Origin: Cellulomonas gelida | GTDB taxonomy: Bacteria > Actinomycetota > Actinomycetes > Actinomycetales > Cellulomonadaceae | Direction of reading: 5' to 3' | Length of the DNA stretch: 64,000 nt | Assembly: GCF_006538725.1 (NCBI RefSeq) | Contig: NZ_BJLQ01000018.1 | Span: 1-64,000, forward strand | Part shown: in pieces, positions 35,685 through 45,064 of the stretch | Layout: each line of letters begins with the position of its first letter | Numbering within the stretch: the first letter of the stretch is position 1 | The notes under the pieces: generated by a model | What the model saw: only the letters and a program-made list of their open reading frames with translations | Told to the model about the DNA's origin: nothing | Database searches by the model: none | Made by a program: the position numbers and the translations under genes

Positions 35685-37484
35685 ATGACGACGACCGCCG
35701 TCCAGCACGCGTGGCTGGCCGGGATCGTCGAGCACGCCACGCCGTTCCTCTTCTTCACGGGGAAGGGCGGCGTCGGCAAGACGTCGTGCGCGTCGACGAC
35801 CGCGGTCGCCCTGGCGGACGCGGGTCGCCGCGTGCTGATCGTCTCGACGGACCCGGCGAGCAACCTTCCGGAAGTCCTGGGCGTCACCGGCGACGACGAT
35901 CGTCCCGTGGCGGTGCCCGACGTCCCCGGCCTGGTCATGCTGGACCTCGACCCCACGGCCGCCGCGTCGCGCTACCGCGACACGGTCGTCGGACCGTACC
36001 GGGGGCTGCTGCCACCCGAGGCGGTCGCGCAGATCGAGGAAGAGCTGTCCGGGCCGTGCACGGTCGAGGTCGCCGCCTTCAACGAGTTCGTGCGGCTGCT
36101 GGTGGATGACGAGCTGGTCGGTGGGTACGACCACGTCGCGTTCGACACCGCGCCGACCGGCCACACGCTGCGCCTGCTCAGCCTCCCGGCCGCGTGGGAC
36201 GGATTCCTCGAGTCCAACACCGGCGGGATCACGTGCGTCGGCCCGGTCTCGGCGCTCGGGCAGACCCAGGAGTCCTACGCCGATGGCCTCGACGCGCTGC
36301 GTGACGGCTCGCGCACCACGGTGGTGCTCGTCGCCCGCCCCGACGACGCCTCGCTCAGCGAGGCGGCGCGGGCGAGCGGAGAGCTCACCGATCTGGGGAT
36401 GCTCAACCAGCGTCTCGTCGTCAACGGCGTCCTGGGCGACCCGGACGACGACGCGCTCGCCCAGGCCCGCAGCGACCACGAGCTCGCCGCGCTGGCCGCC
36501 ATGCCCGAGCCTCTGAGGAGGGTGTGGTCCGGCGACGAGATGCCTCTGCTCGCCCGCGCCCCGCTCGGCGTCGACGCGCTGCGCGCCGCGGCACAGCCGT
36601 GTGCCGACGAAGCCGAGACGCCGTCGCTCCCACCGGAGTCCCCCTCGACCAGCCGACTGGTCGACCTCGTGGACGCCGTGGCCGCGGCCGGGCCGGGGAT
36701 CGTCATGACGATGGGCAAGGGAGGCGTCGGCAAGACGACCGTCGCCGCCGCGATCGCGCTCGCCCTGGCCGAGCGCGGCCTGCCGGTCACCCTCACGACC
36801 ACCGATCCCGCGGCCCACGTCGAGCTCGTGCTGCAGGACCCACCGGCAAACCTCCACGTCACCCGGATCGACCCGTCCCTCGAGACCACCGCCTACACCG
36901 CTCAGGTCATGGACGAGGCGGGGTCCCAGCTCGACCCGGCGGCTCGCGACCTGCTCGAGGAGGACCTGCGCTCGCCGTGCACCGAGGAGGTCGCGGTGTT
37001 CCACGCGTTCGCCCGCACAGTCGCCCAGGCCGAGCACCGCTGGGTCGTGATCGACACCGCCCCGACCGGGCACACCCTGCTGCTCCTGCAGTCGTCGCAC
37101 TCCTTCGTCGCCCAGGAGCACACGCGCTCGGGAGACCTCGCGACGTCCGACTCGGCGCGCCTCTACGAACGGCTGAGCAACCCCGATCGCACGCGGATCG
37201 TGCTGCTCACCCTGCCGCAGGCGACACCGGTCCACGAGGCCCGCGCGCTGCAGGAGGACCTGGCCCGCACCGGGCTGGTGCCCTGGACCTGGGTCGTCAA
37301 CGCGGCGCTCTCGCAGCGGAGCACCCACCACCGCGTCCTGGCCGCACAGTCCGCCGACGAGGTGCACCGGATCGCCGAGGTCGCCGAGCTCAGCCCGCGA
37401 CCACCCGTCGTGCTCCCGTGGACCGACCACCCGCCGATCGGCCGACCCGGCCTGCACGCACTGCTCACCCCGACCGGGTCCTGA
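35685..37484 (+). CDS. arsA: Arsenical pump-driving ATPase ArsA
   Basis: 599 aa with two homologous nucleotide-binding halves: P-loops GKGGVGKTS (about 26-34) and GKGGVGKTT (about 344-352), each followed by a DTAPTGHTL signal-transduction motif. Cys residues in 'SGPCTVEV' and 'RSPCTEEV' match the metalloid site. ArsA normally powers the ArsB permease; no ArsB or ACR3 gene is in this window, so the pump partner must be elsewhere or absent. Confidence 0.94.
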   Translation: MTTTAVQHAWLAGIVEHATPFLFFTGKGGVGKTSCASTTAVALADAGRRVLIVSTDPASNLPEVLGVTGDDDRPVAVPDVPGLVMLDLDPTAAASRYRDTVVGPYRGLLPPEAVAQIEEELSGPCTVEVAAFNEFVRLLVDDELVGGYDHVAFDTAPTGHTLRLLSLPAAWDGFLESNTGGITCVGPVSALGQTQESYADGLDALRDGSRTTVVLVARPDDASLSEAARASGELTDLGMLNQRLVVNGVLGDPDDDALAQARSDHELAALAAMPEPLRRVWSGDEMPLLARAPLGVDALRAAAQPCADEAETPSLPPESPSTSRLVDLVDAVAAAGPGIVMTMGKGGVGKTTVAAAIALALAERGLPVTLTTTDPAAHVELVLQDPPANLHVTRIDPSLETTAYTAQVMDEAGSQLDPAARDLLEEDLRSPCTEEVAVFHAFARTVAQAEHRWVVIDTAPTGHTLLLLQSSHSFVAQEHTRSGDLATSDSARLYERLSNPDRTRIVLLTLPQATPVHEARALQEDLARTGLVPWTWVVNAALSQRSTHHRVLAAQSADEVHRIAEVAELSPRPPVVLPWTDHPPIGRPGLHALLTPTGS

Positions 37485-37566
37485 CCGCCGCCGACCGCCC
37501 ACGAGGTCTCGTCGGCACTGTTCGCAGCACCGCCGGCTGACGCCGGCCGAACGACGCCGGCACGTG

Positions 37567-37599
37567 CGAGGCCCCGCCCCCCAGAGGGACGGGGCCTCG
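37567..37599. terminator. Terminator between arsA and the convergent membrane-protein gene
   Basis: CGAGGCCCCG pairs perfectly with CGGGGCCTCG around a 13-nt loop. The same arms recur in the rplI terminator at 38291-38325. Confidence 0.75.
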
Positions 37600-37632
37600 T
37601 GTCGACCGTGCGTCCATGACGGTCGAGTCGGC

Positions 37633-38124
37633 TCACGCCGCCAGGGCCGCCTGACGGCGGGCGAGGCTGCGCAGGCCCAGGCCGCCGATCACGAACCCGA
37701 CGCCGACGCCGACGACCGCGAGCGCGACGCCGAACCCGATCACCGAGGTCATGAGGGACGCGCGCAGGAACGTGCCGGTCGCGACGCTCGGCCGCAGCGG
37801 GTCCTCGCGGTCGATCTCGGCGTACGTGCGGCCGTCGGTCATCTGCTCGAGGTCGGTGCGGATCGCCTCGGACTGCGCCCACGCCTCCCAGGGTGCGTCG
37901 ACCCGCTCGCCGACGAACGCCGGCGCGGTGTCGGTCACGTTGACGTTCTCCTGCGCGAGTCCCTGGGCGACGGCACCCCAGGCGCCGATGCCGCCGACGA
38001 TCATGATCGCGCCGAGCACCAGCAGGAGCGTGCCGAACAGGCGAGCACGCTTGTTGACGGGGGGCGGCGGCTTGGTGTCCTCGGTGATGCGGGTGGGTTC
38101 GGTCGCTGTGGGCTGAGCGGACAC
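37633..38124 (-). CDS. Two-helix conserved membrane protein
   Basis: 163 aa. A polar N-terminus (about 25 residues) is followed by a membrane helix ('LFGTLLLVLGAIMIVGGIGAW'-like), an extracytoplasmic domain of about 80 residues containing 'YAEIDREDPLRPSVATGTFLR', and a second helix near the end. Such actinobacterial proteins are often labelled 'LigA', but nothing indicates a dioxygenase. GTG start at 38124 with AAGGGGG upstream. Function unknown. Confidence 0.65.
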   Translation of the reverse strand: MSAQPTATEPTRITEDTKPPPPVNKRARLFGTLLLVLGAIMIVGGIGAWGAVAQGLAQENVNVTDTAPAFVGERVDAPWEAWAQSEAIRTDLEQMTDGRTYAEIDREDPLRPSVATGTFLRASLMTSVIGFGVALAVVGVGVGFVIGGLGLRSLARRQAALAA

Positions 38125-38290
38125 GGGTGCCCCCTTCGGTCTGCGAGTGGTCGGTCCACCACCGTCTCGGGCGCAGGCAAGCGACCGCACCCTGGCGAAT
38201 CAATTCACCTGGACCGGATCGGTACGCAATTGCGTGCGCGAGACTCCGCGGCACCGCCGCCGACGCCGGCTCCCCCGCGCCGGCACAGCA

Positions 38291-38325
38291 CGAGGCCCCG
38301 CCCCCAGGAAGGGGACGGGGCCTCG
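38291..38325 (-). terminator. Terminator of the rpsF-ssb-rpsR-rplI operon
   Basis: CGAGGCCCCG/CGGGGCCTCG stem, extended by CCCC/GGGG pairing inside the loop, 18 nt past the rplI stop. Confidence 0.8.
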
Positions 38326-38343
38326 AGTCGACCGAGCGTCAGC

Positions 38344-38793
38344 TCAGGCGGCGACGACCTTGACGGTCACGGTCGCGGCGACCTCCGGGTGGAGGCGGAC
38401 CGAGACGGTGTACTCGCCCAGGGCCTTGATCGGCTGAGCGATCTCGACCTTGCGCTTGTCGATCGCCGGGGCGCCCGACGCCTTGACCGCGTCCGCGATC
38501 TCCGCGGTGGTCACGGCGCCGAACAGGCGACCGGCGTCGCCGGCCTTGGCCGACACGACGACGGCCTTCGACTGCAGCGAGTCGCGCACAGCCTTGGCGT
38601 CGTCGAGGGTCGCGATCTCGCGGGCCTTGCGGGCCTTGCGGATCGCCGTGATGTCCTTCTCCGCACCCTTGGTCCACGGGGCGGCAAGGTTGCGCGGGAT
38701 CAGGTAGTTACGGGCGTACCCGTCCTTGACCTCGACCACGTCGCCCGGGGCGCCGAGGCCGGTGACCTCGTGCGTGAGGATGATCTTCGCCAT
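38344..38793 (-). CDS. rplI: 50S ribosomal protein L9
   Basis: 149 aa, full length. The N-terminal RNA-binding domain begins [10 protein letters not shown] and contains '[21 protein letters not shown]', followed by the long connecting helix and the C-terminal domain. Last gene of the rpsF-ssb-rpsR-rplI operon, 15 bp after rpsR. Confidence 0.98.
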   Translation of the reverse strand: MAKIILTHEVTGLGAPGDVVEVKDGYARNYLIPRNLAAPWTKGAEKDITAIRKARKAREIATLDDAKAVRDSLQSKAVVVSAKAGDAGRLFGAVTTAEIADAVKASGAPAIDKRKVEIAQPIKALGEYTVSVRLHPEVAATVTVKVVAA

Positions 38794-38808
38794 CTTCAGG
38801 CCTCCTTC

Positions 38809-39045
38809 TCAGCGAGCCGACGACGAGTACGGCAGCAGAGCCATCTCGCGCGCGTTCTTGACGGCACGCGCGATCGCGCGCTGCTCCTGCACGGACACAC
38901 CGGTCACCCGGCGAGCGCGGATCTTCCCGCGGTCGGAGATGAACTTGCGCAGCAGCGCGGTGTCCTTGTAGTCGACAACCTCGATCTTGGCTGCCTTGAG
39001 CGGGTTCTGCTTCTTCTTGGGCTTGCGAACAACGGCCTTGGCCAT
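38809..39045 (-). CDS. rpsR: 30S ribosomal protein S18
   Basis: 78 aa, complete S18 with the family core '[19 protein letters not shown]' and '[19 protein letters not shown]'. No zinc-binding CxxC is present, so it is the zinc-independent (C-minus) type. It assembles next to S6 on the 30S platform. Confidence 0.97.
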   Translation of the reverse strand: MAKAVVRKPKKKQNPLKAAKIEVVDYKDTALLRKFISDRGKIRARRVTGVSVQEQRAIARAVKNAREMALLPYSSSAR

Positions 39046-39125
39046 CGCGGTGCTCCTGTCTCTGGAGCCCCGGGCGTTGCCATGCCCGGGGATGTGATGT
39101 CTGGGGTCTCGAAGGATCTAGAGGA

Positions 39126-39635
39126 TCAGAACGGGGGCTCGTCGGAGTAGCCGCCACCGGCGCTGCCACCACTCGCGGGCGTGGCCCACGGGTCGTCGCC
39201 GCCGGTGTTCGACTGGCCGCCACCGGAGTAGCCGCCACCGCCGCCGCCGAAGCCACCGCCGCCACCCGAGCGCTGGGCGCGGGTGACCTTGGCCGTGGCG
39301 TAACGGAGCGACGGACCGACCTCGTCCACCTGCAGCTCGACGACCGTGCGCTTCTCGCCCTCACGGGTCTCGTACGAGCGCTGGACCAGGCGGCCGGTCA
39401 CGATCACGCGCGTGCCCTTGGTGAGCGACTCCGCGACCGACTCCGCAGCCTCGCGCCAGATCGAGCAGCGCATGAACAGCGTGTCGCCGTCCTTCCACTC
39501 GTTGCTCTGGCGGTCGAACGTGCGGGGCGTCGACGCGACGGTGAAGTTGGCCACGGCCGCACCCGACGGGGTGAAGCGCAGCTCCGGGTCCCCGGTCAGG
39601 TTCCCGATCACCGTGATGACGGTCTCACCAGCCAT
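39126..39635 (-). CDS. ssb: Single-stranded DNA-binding protein
   Basis: 169 aa. The OB-fold (1-110) begins '[20 protein letters not shown]'; a Gly-rich tail leads to the acidic tip DEPPF, the docking site for replication and repair partners. It lies between rpsF and rpsR as in most bacteria. Confidence 0.97.
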   Translation of the reverse strand: MAGETVITVIGNLTGDPELRFTPSGAAVANFTVASTPRTFDRQSNEWKDGDTLFMRCSIWREAAESVAESLTKGTRVIVTGRLVQRSYETREGEKRTVVELQVDEVGPSLRYATAKVTRAQRSGGGGGFGGGGGGYSGGGQSNTGGDDPWATPASGGSAGGGYSDEPPF

Positions 39636-39710
39636 GCCAGCTCCTCGATCGATCCTCGAACTGCTCTGTCCTTCGATGTGGTGCGCACGCGAGCGGCGCG
39701 CACCGACGGG

Positions 39711-40004
39711 TCACACGCCTCGGCGCAGGACCTTCGTGCGCAGGACGACCTCGTTGAGGCCGAGCTGGCGGTCGAGCTCCTTGGCCGTGGCCGGCTCCGC
39801 GGTGAAGTCGACGACCGCGTAGATGCCCTCGGCCTTCTTGTTGATCTCGTAGGCCAGGCGACGGCGACCCCAGATGTCCACCTTGTCGACGTTGCCGCCG
39901 TCGGTCTTGACGACCGACAGGTACTTGTCGAGCGACGGGGCGACGGTGCGCTCCTCGATCTCGGGATCGAGGATGATCATGATCTCGTACTGACGCAGGC
40001 TCAT
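39711..40004 (-). CDS. rpsF: 30S ribosomal protein S6
   Basis: 97 aa, complete S6 ('[20 protein letters not shown]', '[20 protein letters not shown]'). I use ATG 40004 because AGGAGG is 5 nt upstream; the GTG two codons earlier overlaps that site. First gene of the operon. Confidence 0.97.
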   Translation of the reverse strand: MSLRQYEIMIILDPEIEERTVAPSLDKYLSVVKTDGGNVDKVDIWGRRRLAYEINKKAEGIYAVVDFTAEPATAKELDRQLGLNEVVLRTKVLRRGV

Positions 40005-40019
40005 ACCCACCTCCTCTGG

Positions 40020-40170
40020 TCTCAGCGGTCACGGTCGTTCCGTGACAGGAGGGTTCTCATGCGTCGCTGTCGACGGGGGCCGGAGCCCTCGTCGTCCCCC
40101 GTCCGGCGCTGATGGCAGCGGCGAGACGGAGGCACAGCAGTGTTCTAGCCTACCGGCCCGGTGACGGCCC
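40020..40170 (-). promoter_or_regulatory. rpsF operon promoter and structured leader
   Basis: On the minus strand a TAGAAC/TAGGCT region near 40139-40155 is the probable -10. The leader holds a hairpin with GACGGGGG (96-103 side) pairing with CCCCCGTC, at 40072-40103, whose internal loop contains a CCG, and a second hairpin GTCACGG/CCGTGAC at 40028-40046 just before the ribosome-binding site. This resembles the type of leader bound by the S6:S18 complex for feedback control, but I cannot confirm the consensus. Confidence 0.35.
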
Positions 40171-40232
40171 GGTGAAATCGTCGCCCTGTGGACAGCCGGG
40201 GATCACCCGGCCGCGCCCCAGGGCGACGACGC

Positions 40233-42641
40233 TCAGTCGTTCTTCTTCGGCGGCGGGGCCGCCTCGGTCGGGTCAGGGCCCGGGTCGCCCGTCGGCTCGG
40301 GGTCCGGCTGCTGCTCGGGCCCGGTCGAGACGACGATCGTCACCTGGGTCCCCACGGGCACCTTGGTCCCGCCCGACGGCTCCACGGAGATCACTCGTCC
40401 CGCGGCCACCTTCTCCGACGACTGGGAGACGATCACCGGCTCGAGACCCACGGCGAGCAGCGCGGCCGTGGCGTCCGCCTGCGTCTTGCCCGCGAGCCTG
40501 CCCGGGACCTTGACGGTCGCGTCGATCGTCGGCTCCTCGGTCGGCTCCGTCGTCGGCGTGGCCGTCGGGGTGGGCGTGGGCGACGAGGTCGGCTTGTCGC
40601 CGACGTCCGCGCGCGGCGGGAAGTCGCGCTGCTTGGCGAACTGCTCCATGTCGAGCACCGGGCCCATGTACTCGGCCCACAGACGAGCGGGGATCGAGCC
40701 ACCCGTCACCTCGCCGAGCGGCCCGCCGTACGGGCTCGGACCGAAGGGCTTGATCGTGACCTCGGACGAGCCGTCGTCGCCGACCTGGCTGAGGGCGACG
40801 GCCGTCGAGATCGTCGGCGTGTAGCCGACGAACCACGCGGAGATGTTGCCGGTCGACGTGCCCGTCTTGCCGGCGATCGGCACACCCAGCGGGGCGATGT
40901 ACGGCTTGCCGGACCCCTTCTGGACCACCTGCGTCATCGCGTACGTCGCGTCCGCCATCACGTCCTGCTCGAACTTGCGCTCGGGGTCGCCGTCGGTCTG
41001 GTAGTTCACCGAGCCGTCCGGGTTGAGCACCTGGGACACGATGTGCACGTCGTGGTGCACGCCCTGCGCGGCGAACGTCGCGTACGCGTTCGCCATGTCG
41101 AGCGGATGCACCGACGAGCTGCCGAGCACGTTGGACGGGACGGCCTCGACGGGCGTCAGGATGCCCGCGTCCTTCGCGACCTGCGCGGTCTTGTCGGCGC
41201 CGACCTCCAGGTTGAGCTGCGCGTACACGGTGTTCACCGAGTCGGCGGTCGCGTCGACGAGGTCGATCGAGCCGTACGACGAGCCGCCGAAGTTGCTGAC
41301 CTTCTGGTCGCCGGAGCCCCAGCCGTCGAGCGTCATGGGCGACTTGCCGGAGAACCGCGTGTCGAGCGAGATCCCCTCCTTGAGCGCGGCGACGAGCGTG
41401 AACGGCTTGAACGTCGAGCCGGCCTGCATGCCGTTGCCGTAGGTCGCGCGGTTCACCTGGTCGGTCAGGAAGTCCTTTCCGCCGTACAGCGCGATGACAC
41501 CGCCCGACGAGGGGTCGACCGACGACGCCGCGACCTTGAGGTTCTCGCTCGGCGGGGTCGCGCCGTCGGTCAGCTCACCCGACCAGAGCTTCTCCACCGA
41601 GGCGGTGAGCTGGTCCTGCACGGGCTTCTGGACCGTCGTGATGATCTTGTAGCCGCCGCGGTCGAGCTGCTCCTTGCTGATGTTGATGGCCTCGGTCGCC
41701 ATCTCGTCCTCGACCATCTTGAGCAGGTACCCCGCGGTGCCCGTGTACTTCGCCGACCGCTGGTACACCACGGTCGTCGGGAACTGCGCGGCGTCGAACT
41801 CCGCCTGCGTGATGTGCTTGTCCTCGAGCATCGCGCTCATGACGATGTTCCAGCGCGCCTCGGCCTTCGTCGGGCTCACCGCCGGGTCCCAGTTGTTCGG
41901 GGACGGGATGATGCCCGCGAGCAGCGCGGCCTGCGAGATCGTCAGGTCCTTCGCGTCGACCTTGAAGTACGACTGCGCCGCGGCCTGGATGCCGTAGGAG
42001 TCCCGGCCGAAGTAGATCGTGTTGAGGTAGCGCTCGAGGATCTCCGGCTTGGACTCCTCCTGCGTGATCTTCAGCGCCAGGAGCGTCTCGCGGAACTTGC
42101 CGATGTAGTCGGTCGTCGTCTTCTCGACGTAGTAGCGCTCGACGTACTGCTGCGTGAGCGTCGAGCCACCCTGCTTCTTGCCGCCGGTCGCGTTGTTGAT
42201 GAGCGCACGCGCCATGCCGGTGACGGAGATGCCGGAGTTCGTCTCGAACGTGCGGTCCTCGGCGGCGATCACGGCGCCGCCGACGTACGTCGGCAGGGTC
42301 GAGAGCTCGACGAGCTGGCGCTTCTGGACCTCGAACGTGCCCATGACCTTGCGGCCGCCCGCGTAGTAGACGGTCGTCGTCTGCGACTGCACCTCGGCAC
42401 CCGCGGCGGGCACCTTGATCCCGACGTAGGCCGCGACGAGCGCGCCGGCGCCCAGGAACGCGACGGTCAGGAACGAGCCGAGCAGGAACCGCCACGACGG
42501 CAGCCAGCGGTGGAGCCCGTGGTACCCCGAGCGCGGGTAGTCGAAGAACTTGCGCTTGGGGGCGTTCGCGGGGCGAGCGCCGGATCCACGAGGGGCGCTG
42601 CGACGCGACCGCGGGGCGGAGGCGCGAGACGAGCCGGCCAA
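40233..42641 (-). CDS. Bifunctional penicillin-binding protein (transglycosylase/transpeptidase) with PASTA domain
   Basis: 802 aa, class A PBP building the peptidoglycan. Basic N-terminus, one membrane anchor (about 50-75), GT51 domain with catalytic Glu in 'VIAAEDRTFE' and 'GGSTLTQQYVE', transpeptidase with STFK (SxxK), SVN and KTGTS, one PASTA repeat ('VPGRLAGKTQADATAALLAV') and a Pro-rich tail. The start is TTG at 42641, preceded by AGGAAGG. Related to mycobacterial PonA1 in order: PASTA protein between rpsF and padR-ino1. Confidence 0.95.
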   Translation of the reverse strand: MAGSSRASAPRSRRSAPRGSGARPANAPKRKFFDYPRSGYHGLHRWLPSWRFLLGSFLTVAFLGAGALVAAYVGIKVPAAGAEVQSQTTTVYYAGGRKVMGTFEVQKRQLVELSTLPTYVGGAVIAAEDRTFETNSGISVTGMARALINNATGGKKQGGSTLTQQYVERYYVEKTTTDYIGKFRETLLALKITQEESKPEILERYLNTIYFGRDSYGIQAAAQSYFKVDAKDLTISQAALLAGIIPSPNNWDPAVSPTKAEARWNIVMSAMLEDKHITQAEFDAAQFPTTVVYQRSAKYTGTAGYLLKMVEDEMATEAINISKEQLDRGGYKIITTVQKPVQDQLTASVEKLWSGELTDGATPPSENLKVAASSVDPSSGGVIALYGGKDFLTDQVNRATYGNGMQAGSTFKPFTLVAALKEGISLDTRFSGKSPMTLDGWGSGDQKVSNFGGSSYGSIDLVDATADSVNTVYAQLNLEVGADKTAQVAKDAGILTPVEAVPSNVLGSSSVHPLDMANAYATFAAQGVHHDVHIVSQVLNPDGSVNYQTDGDPERKFEQDVMADATYAMTQVVQKGSGKPYIAPLGVPIAGKTGTSTGNISAWFVGYTPTISTAVALSQVGDDGSSEVTIKPFGPSPYGGPLGEVTGGSIPARLWAEYMGPVLDMEQFAKQRDFPPRADVGDKPTSSPTPTPTATPTTEPTEEPTIDATVKVPGRLAGKTQADATAALLAVGLEPVIVSQSSEKVAAGRVISVEPSGGTKVPVGTQVTIVVSTGPEQQPDPEPTGDPGPDPTEAAPPPKKND

Positions 42642-43095
42642 CGTGTTGCCTTCCTGACGACGACGAGGAGCGTCCCTTCCGCACGCACCCTCGCACCACG
42701 ACGAGGCGGGCGAGGGCAGGCGTCAGCGGACGCGCCGTCCAGTATGCGCGACCAGGCCCTGCCCCGGGCGGGCCGCGGGCCGGCGTCCTGCGACCCTTCA
42801 CACGATCGGCACTCGGCACCCGCGAACCGGGTTCGGGCCCTGCGCGACCAGTGGCGCCGCGCGTCGTCGTCGTGGCGTCGCTGCGGTGTCGTCATCGGTG
42901 CTCGGCCGCGGGACGCACCTCGGAGCGGGTCGGTGACGTGCGCACACGCTGGCGCGACGGCGCGACTTGTGCACGACGAACGTCGCGCTCTACTCTTCTC
43001 GATGTATCGCGCTGATACATACGAGCGATACATCGAACGAGACACACACCGTGCGTCACCGACGCACGACCCCACAGCCTAGAGGAGGTGCCCCG
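42642..43095. other. Divergent spacer between the PBP and padR genes
   Basis: A 454-bp region with no supportable gene. It should contain the PBP promoter on the minus strand, which I cannot place, and the padR promoter and operator at 42967-43036. Confidence 0.5.
42967..43036 (+). promoter_or_regulatory. padR-ino1 promoter with PadR operator
   Basis: A TTGTGC -35 and TACTCT -10 with an 18-bp spacer (42967-42996) are followed by a perfect 11-bp inverted repeat TCGATGTATCG (42999-43009) / CGATACATCGA (43026-43036), with a third half-site TGATACAT between them at 43013-43020. ATGTAT/ATACAT half-sites are typical of PadR operators. Confidence 0.75.
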
Positions 43096-43746
43096 GTGCG
43101 CGGTCGTTCCGACGTGCTCGAGCCGGCGATCCTCGGGCTGCTCCACGAGTCTCCGATGCACGGGTACGAGCTGCGCAAGCGGCTCAACCTCGTGCTCGGG
43201 TCGTTCCGCGCGTTGTCGTACGGGTCGCTGTACCCGTGCCTGAAGTCGCTCGCGGAGCGCGGATGGATAGTCGGGACCGAGTCCCCGGCCGACCCGCACG
43301 CGGTCGGCAGCAAGCGGGCCCGGATCGTCTACCAGATCACCGCGGACGGCAAGGAGCACCTGCAGTCGGTGCTCGCCTCCTCAGGCCCTGCGGCCTGGGA
43401 GGACGAGAACTTCGACGTGCGGTTCGCGTTCTTCGCGCAGACCGACGCCGAGACCCGGCTGCGGATCCTCGAGGGTCGGCGCACGCGCCTGACGGAGCGC
43501 CTCGAGACCATCCGCATGTCCGTCGCCCGCACCCGCGAGCGCATGGACGAGTACACGCTCGAGCTGCAGCGGCACGGCCTGGAGCAGGCCGAGCGCGAGG
43601 TCCGTTGGCTCGACGGACTCATCGACAACGAGCGTGGCGTCCGCCGCGCGCGTCCTGCTAGCACCGGTCACCGCACCGTTGCAGCGTCCACCGCCGACGG
43701 CGACCTCGCCGCTCCGGCCAGAACCACCGAGAAGGAGCGAGGATGA
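43096..43746 (+). CDS. PadR-family transcriptional regulator
   Basis: 216 aa. N-terminal PadR winged helix ('[20 protein letters not shown]', '[17 protein letters not shown]') and a helical C-terminal dimerisation region; the last 30 residues are low complexity. GTG start at 43096 with GAGGAGG upstream. It overlaps ino1 by 4 bp and likely regulates itself and inositol synthesis through the ATGTAT sites upstream, the same pairing as in mycobacteria. Confidence 0.9.
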   Translation: MRGRSDVLEPAILGLLHESPMHGYELRKRLNLVLGSFRALSYGSLYPCLKSLAERGWIVGTESPADPHAVGSKRARIVYQITADGKEHLQSVLASSGPAAWEDENFDVRFAFFAQTDAETRLRILEGRRTRLTERLETIRMSVARTRERMDEYTLELQRHGLEQAEREVRWLDGLIDNERGVRRARPASTGHRTVAASTADGDLAAPARTTEKERG

Positions 43747-44837
43747 CCTCCATCCGCGTCGCCATCGTCGGCGTCGGCAACTGCGCCGCGTCGCTCGTCC
43801 AGGGCGTGCACTACTACGCCGACACGCCTGCCGACGGCAAGGTTCCCGGGCTCATGCACGTGCAGCTCGGTGACTACCACGTCAAGGACATCGAGTTCGT
43901 CGCGGCGTTCGACGTCGACGCGAAGAAGGTCGGCTTCGACCTGTCCGAGGCGATCCTCGCGTCGGAGAACAACACCATCAAGATCGCCGACGTCCCGCCG
44001 CTCGGCGTGACGGTCCAGCGCGGTCACACGCTCGACGGCATCGGCAAGTACTACGCCGAGACCATCGAGGAGTCGGACGCCGAGCCGGTCGACGTCGTCG
44101 CGGCCCTGCGTGAGGCGCGTGTCGACGTCCTCATCTGCTACCTGCCCGTCGGGTCCGAGGACGCCGCGAAGTTCTACGCGCAGTGCGCGATCGACGCGAA
44201 CGTGGCGTTCGTCAACGCCCTGCCCGTGTTCATCGCGTCCGACCCGGAGTGGGCCGCGAAGTTCGAGGCCGCCGGTGTCCCGATCGTCGGCGACGACATC
44301 AAGTCGCAGGTCGGCGCGACCATCACGCACCGCGTGCTCGCCCGCCTGTTCGAGGACCGCGGCGTCATCCTGGACCGCACGTACCAGCTGAACGTCGGCG
44401 GCAACATGGACTTCAAGAACATGCTCGAGCGCGAGCGCCTGGAGTCCAAGAAGCTGTCGAAGACGCAGGCCGTGACGTCCAACCTCCACGACGGCCCCCT
44501 GGCCGGCAAGAAGGAGGACCGCAACGTCCACATCGGCCCGTCGGACTACGTCGCGTGGCTCGACGACCGCAAGTGGGCCTACGTGCGCCTCGAGGGCCGC
44601 GCGTTCGGCGAGGTCCCCCTGAACCTGGAGTACAAGCTCGAGGTCTGGGACTCCCCCAACTCGGCCGGCATCATCATCGACGCCCTGCGCGCCGCGAAGA
44701 TCGCCAAGGACCGTGGGGTCGGTGGCCCGATCCTGTCCGCCGCGACGTACTTCATGAAGTCCCCGCCGGTGCAGATGGAGGACAGCCTGGGCCGCGAGCG
44801 GCTCGAGGCCTTCATCCGCGGCGAGATCGAGCGCTGA
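43743..44837 (+). CDS. ino1: Inositol-3-phosphate synthase
   Basis: 364 aa; NAD-dependent conversion of glucose 6-phosphate to inositol 3-phosphate, first step to phosphatidylinositol and mycothiol. NAD site '[16 protein letters not shown]'; conserved '[17 protein letters not shown]', '[13 protein letters not shown]', and '[18 protein letters not shown]'. Length matches actinobacterial enzymes. AGGAGCGAGG lies before the ATG; coupled to padR. Confidence 0.97.
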   Translation: MTSIRVAIVGVGNCAASLVQGVHYYADTPADGKVPGLMHVQLGDYHVKDIEFVAAFDVDAKKVGFDLSEAILASENNTIKIADVPPLGVTVQRGHTLDGIGKYYAETIEESDAEPVDVVAALREARVDVLICYLPVGSEDAAKFYAQCAIDANVAFVNALPVFIASDPEWAAKFEAAGVPIVGDDIKSQVGATITHRVLARLFEDRGVILDRTYQLNVGGNMDFKNMLERERLESKKLSKTQAVTSNLHDGPLAGKKEDRNVHIGPSDYVAWLDDRKWAYVRLEGRAFGEVPLNLEYKLEVWDSPNSAGIIIDALRAAKIAKDRGVGGPILSAATYFMKSPPVQMEDSLGRERLEAFIRGEIER

Positions 44838-44877
44838 TCGACCGCACCACCGCGCGCCGCTGACCCGGCGCAGCACC

Positions 44878-44917
44878 CGAGAGAGGGCCCGACGCACCCG
44901 CGTCGGGCCCTCTCTCG
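44878..44917 (+). terminator. Terminator after ino1
   Basis: Perfect 18-bp stem (44878-44895 with 44900-44917) and a 4-nt loop, the longest hairpin in the window, 41 nt after the ino1 stop. Confidence 0.85.
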
Positions 44918-44946
44918 CGTCCCCCGCCAGGGGAGGCCCGGCTCGT

Positions 44947-44991
44947 TGTGGGTGGGGTTGCGCTCGCTGAGCGAGCAGATCTCCACCCACA
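44947..44991. repeat. Palindromic repeat, copy 1
   Basis: GTGGGTGGGG-TTGCGCTCGC-TGAGCGAGC is a 29-bp sequence found again without mismatch at 46150-46180. Here it continues into an inverted partner (TCCACCCAC), so the whole unit is a palindrome with inner arms CGCTCGCT/AGCGAGC. Located about 90 bp before the AbiEi-like gene. Confidence 0.7.
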
Positions 44992-45064
44992 CGCTCGGGA
45001 GGCTCGCTGCTTCGGGGCGGGGTGTGGATGACGTCGGACGGAGGGTCGGCGCTGCGGGGAGGGT

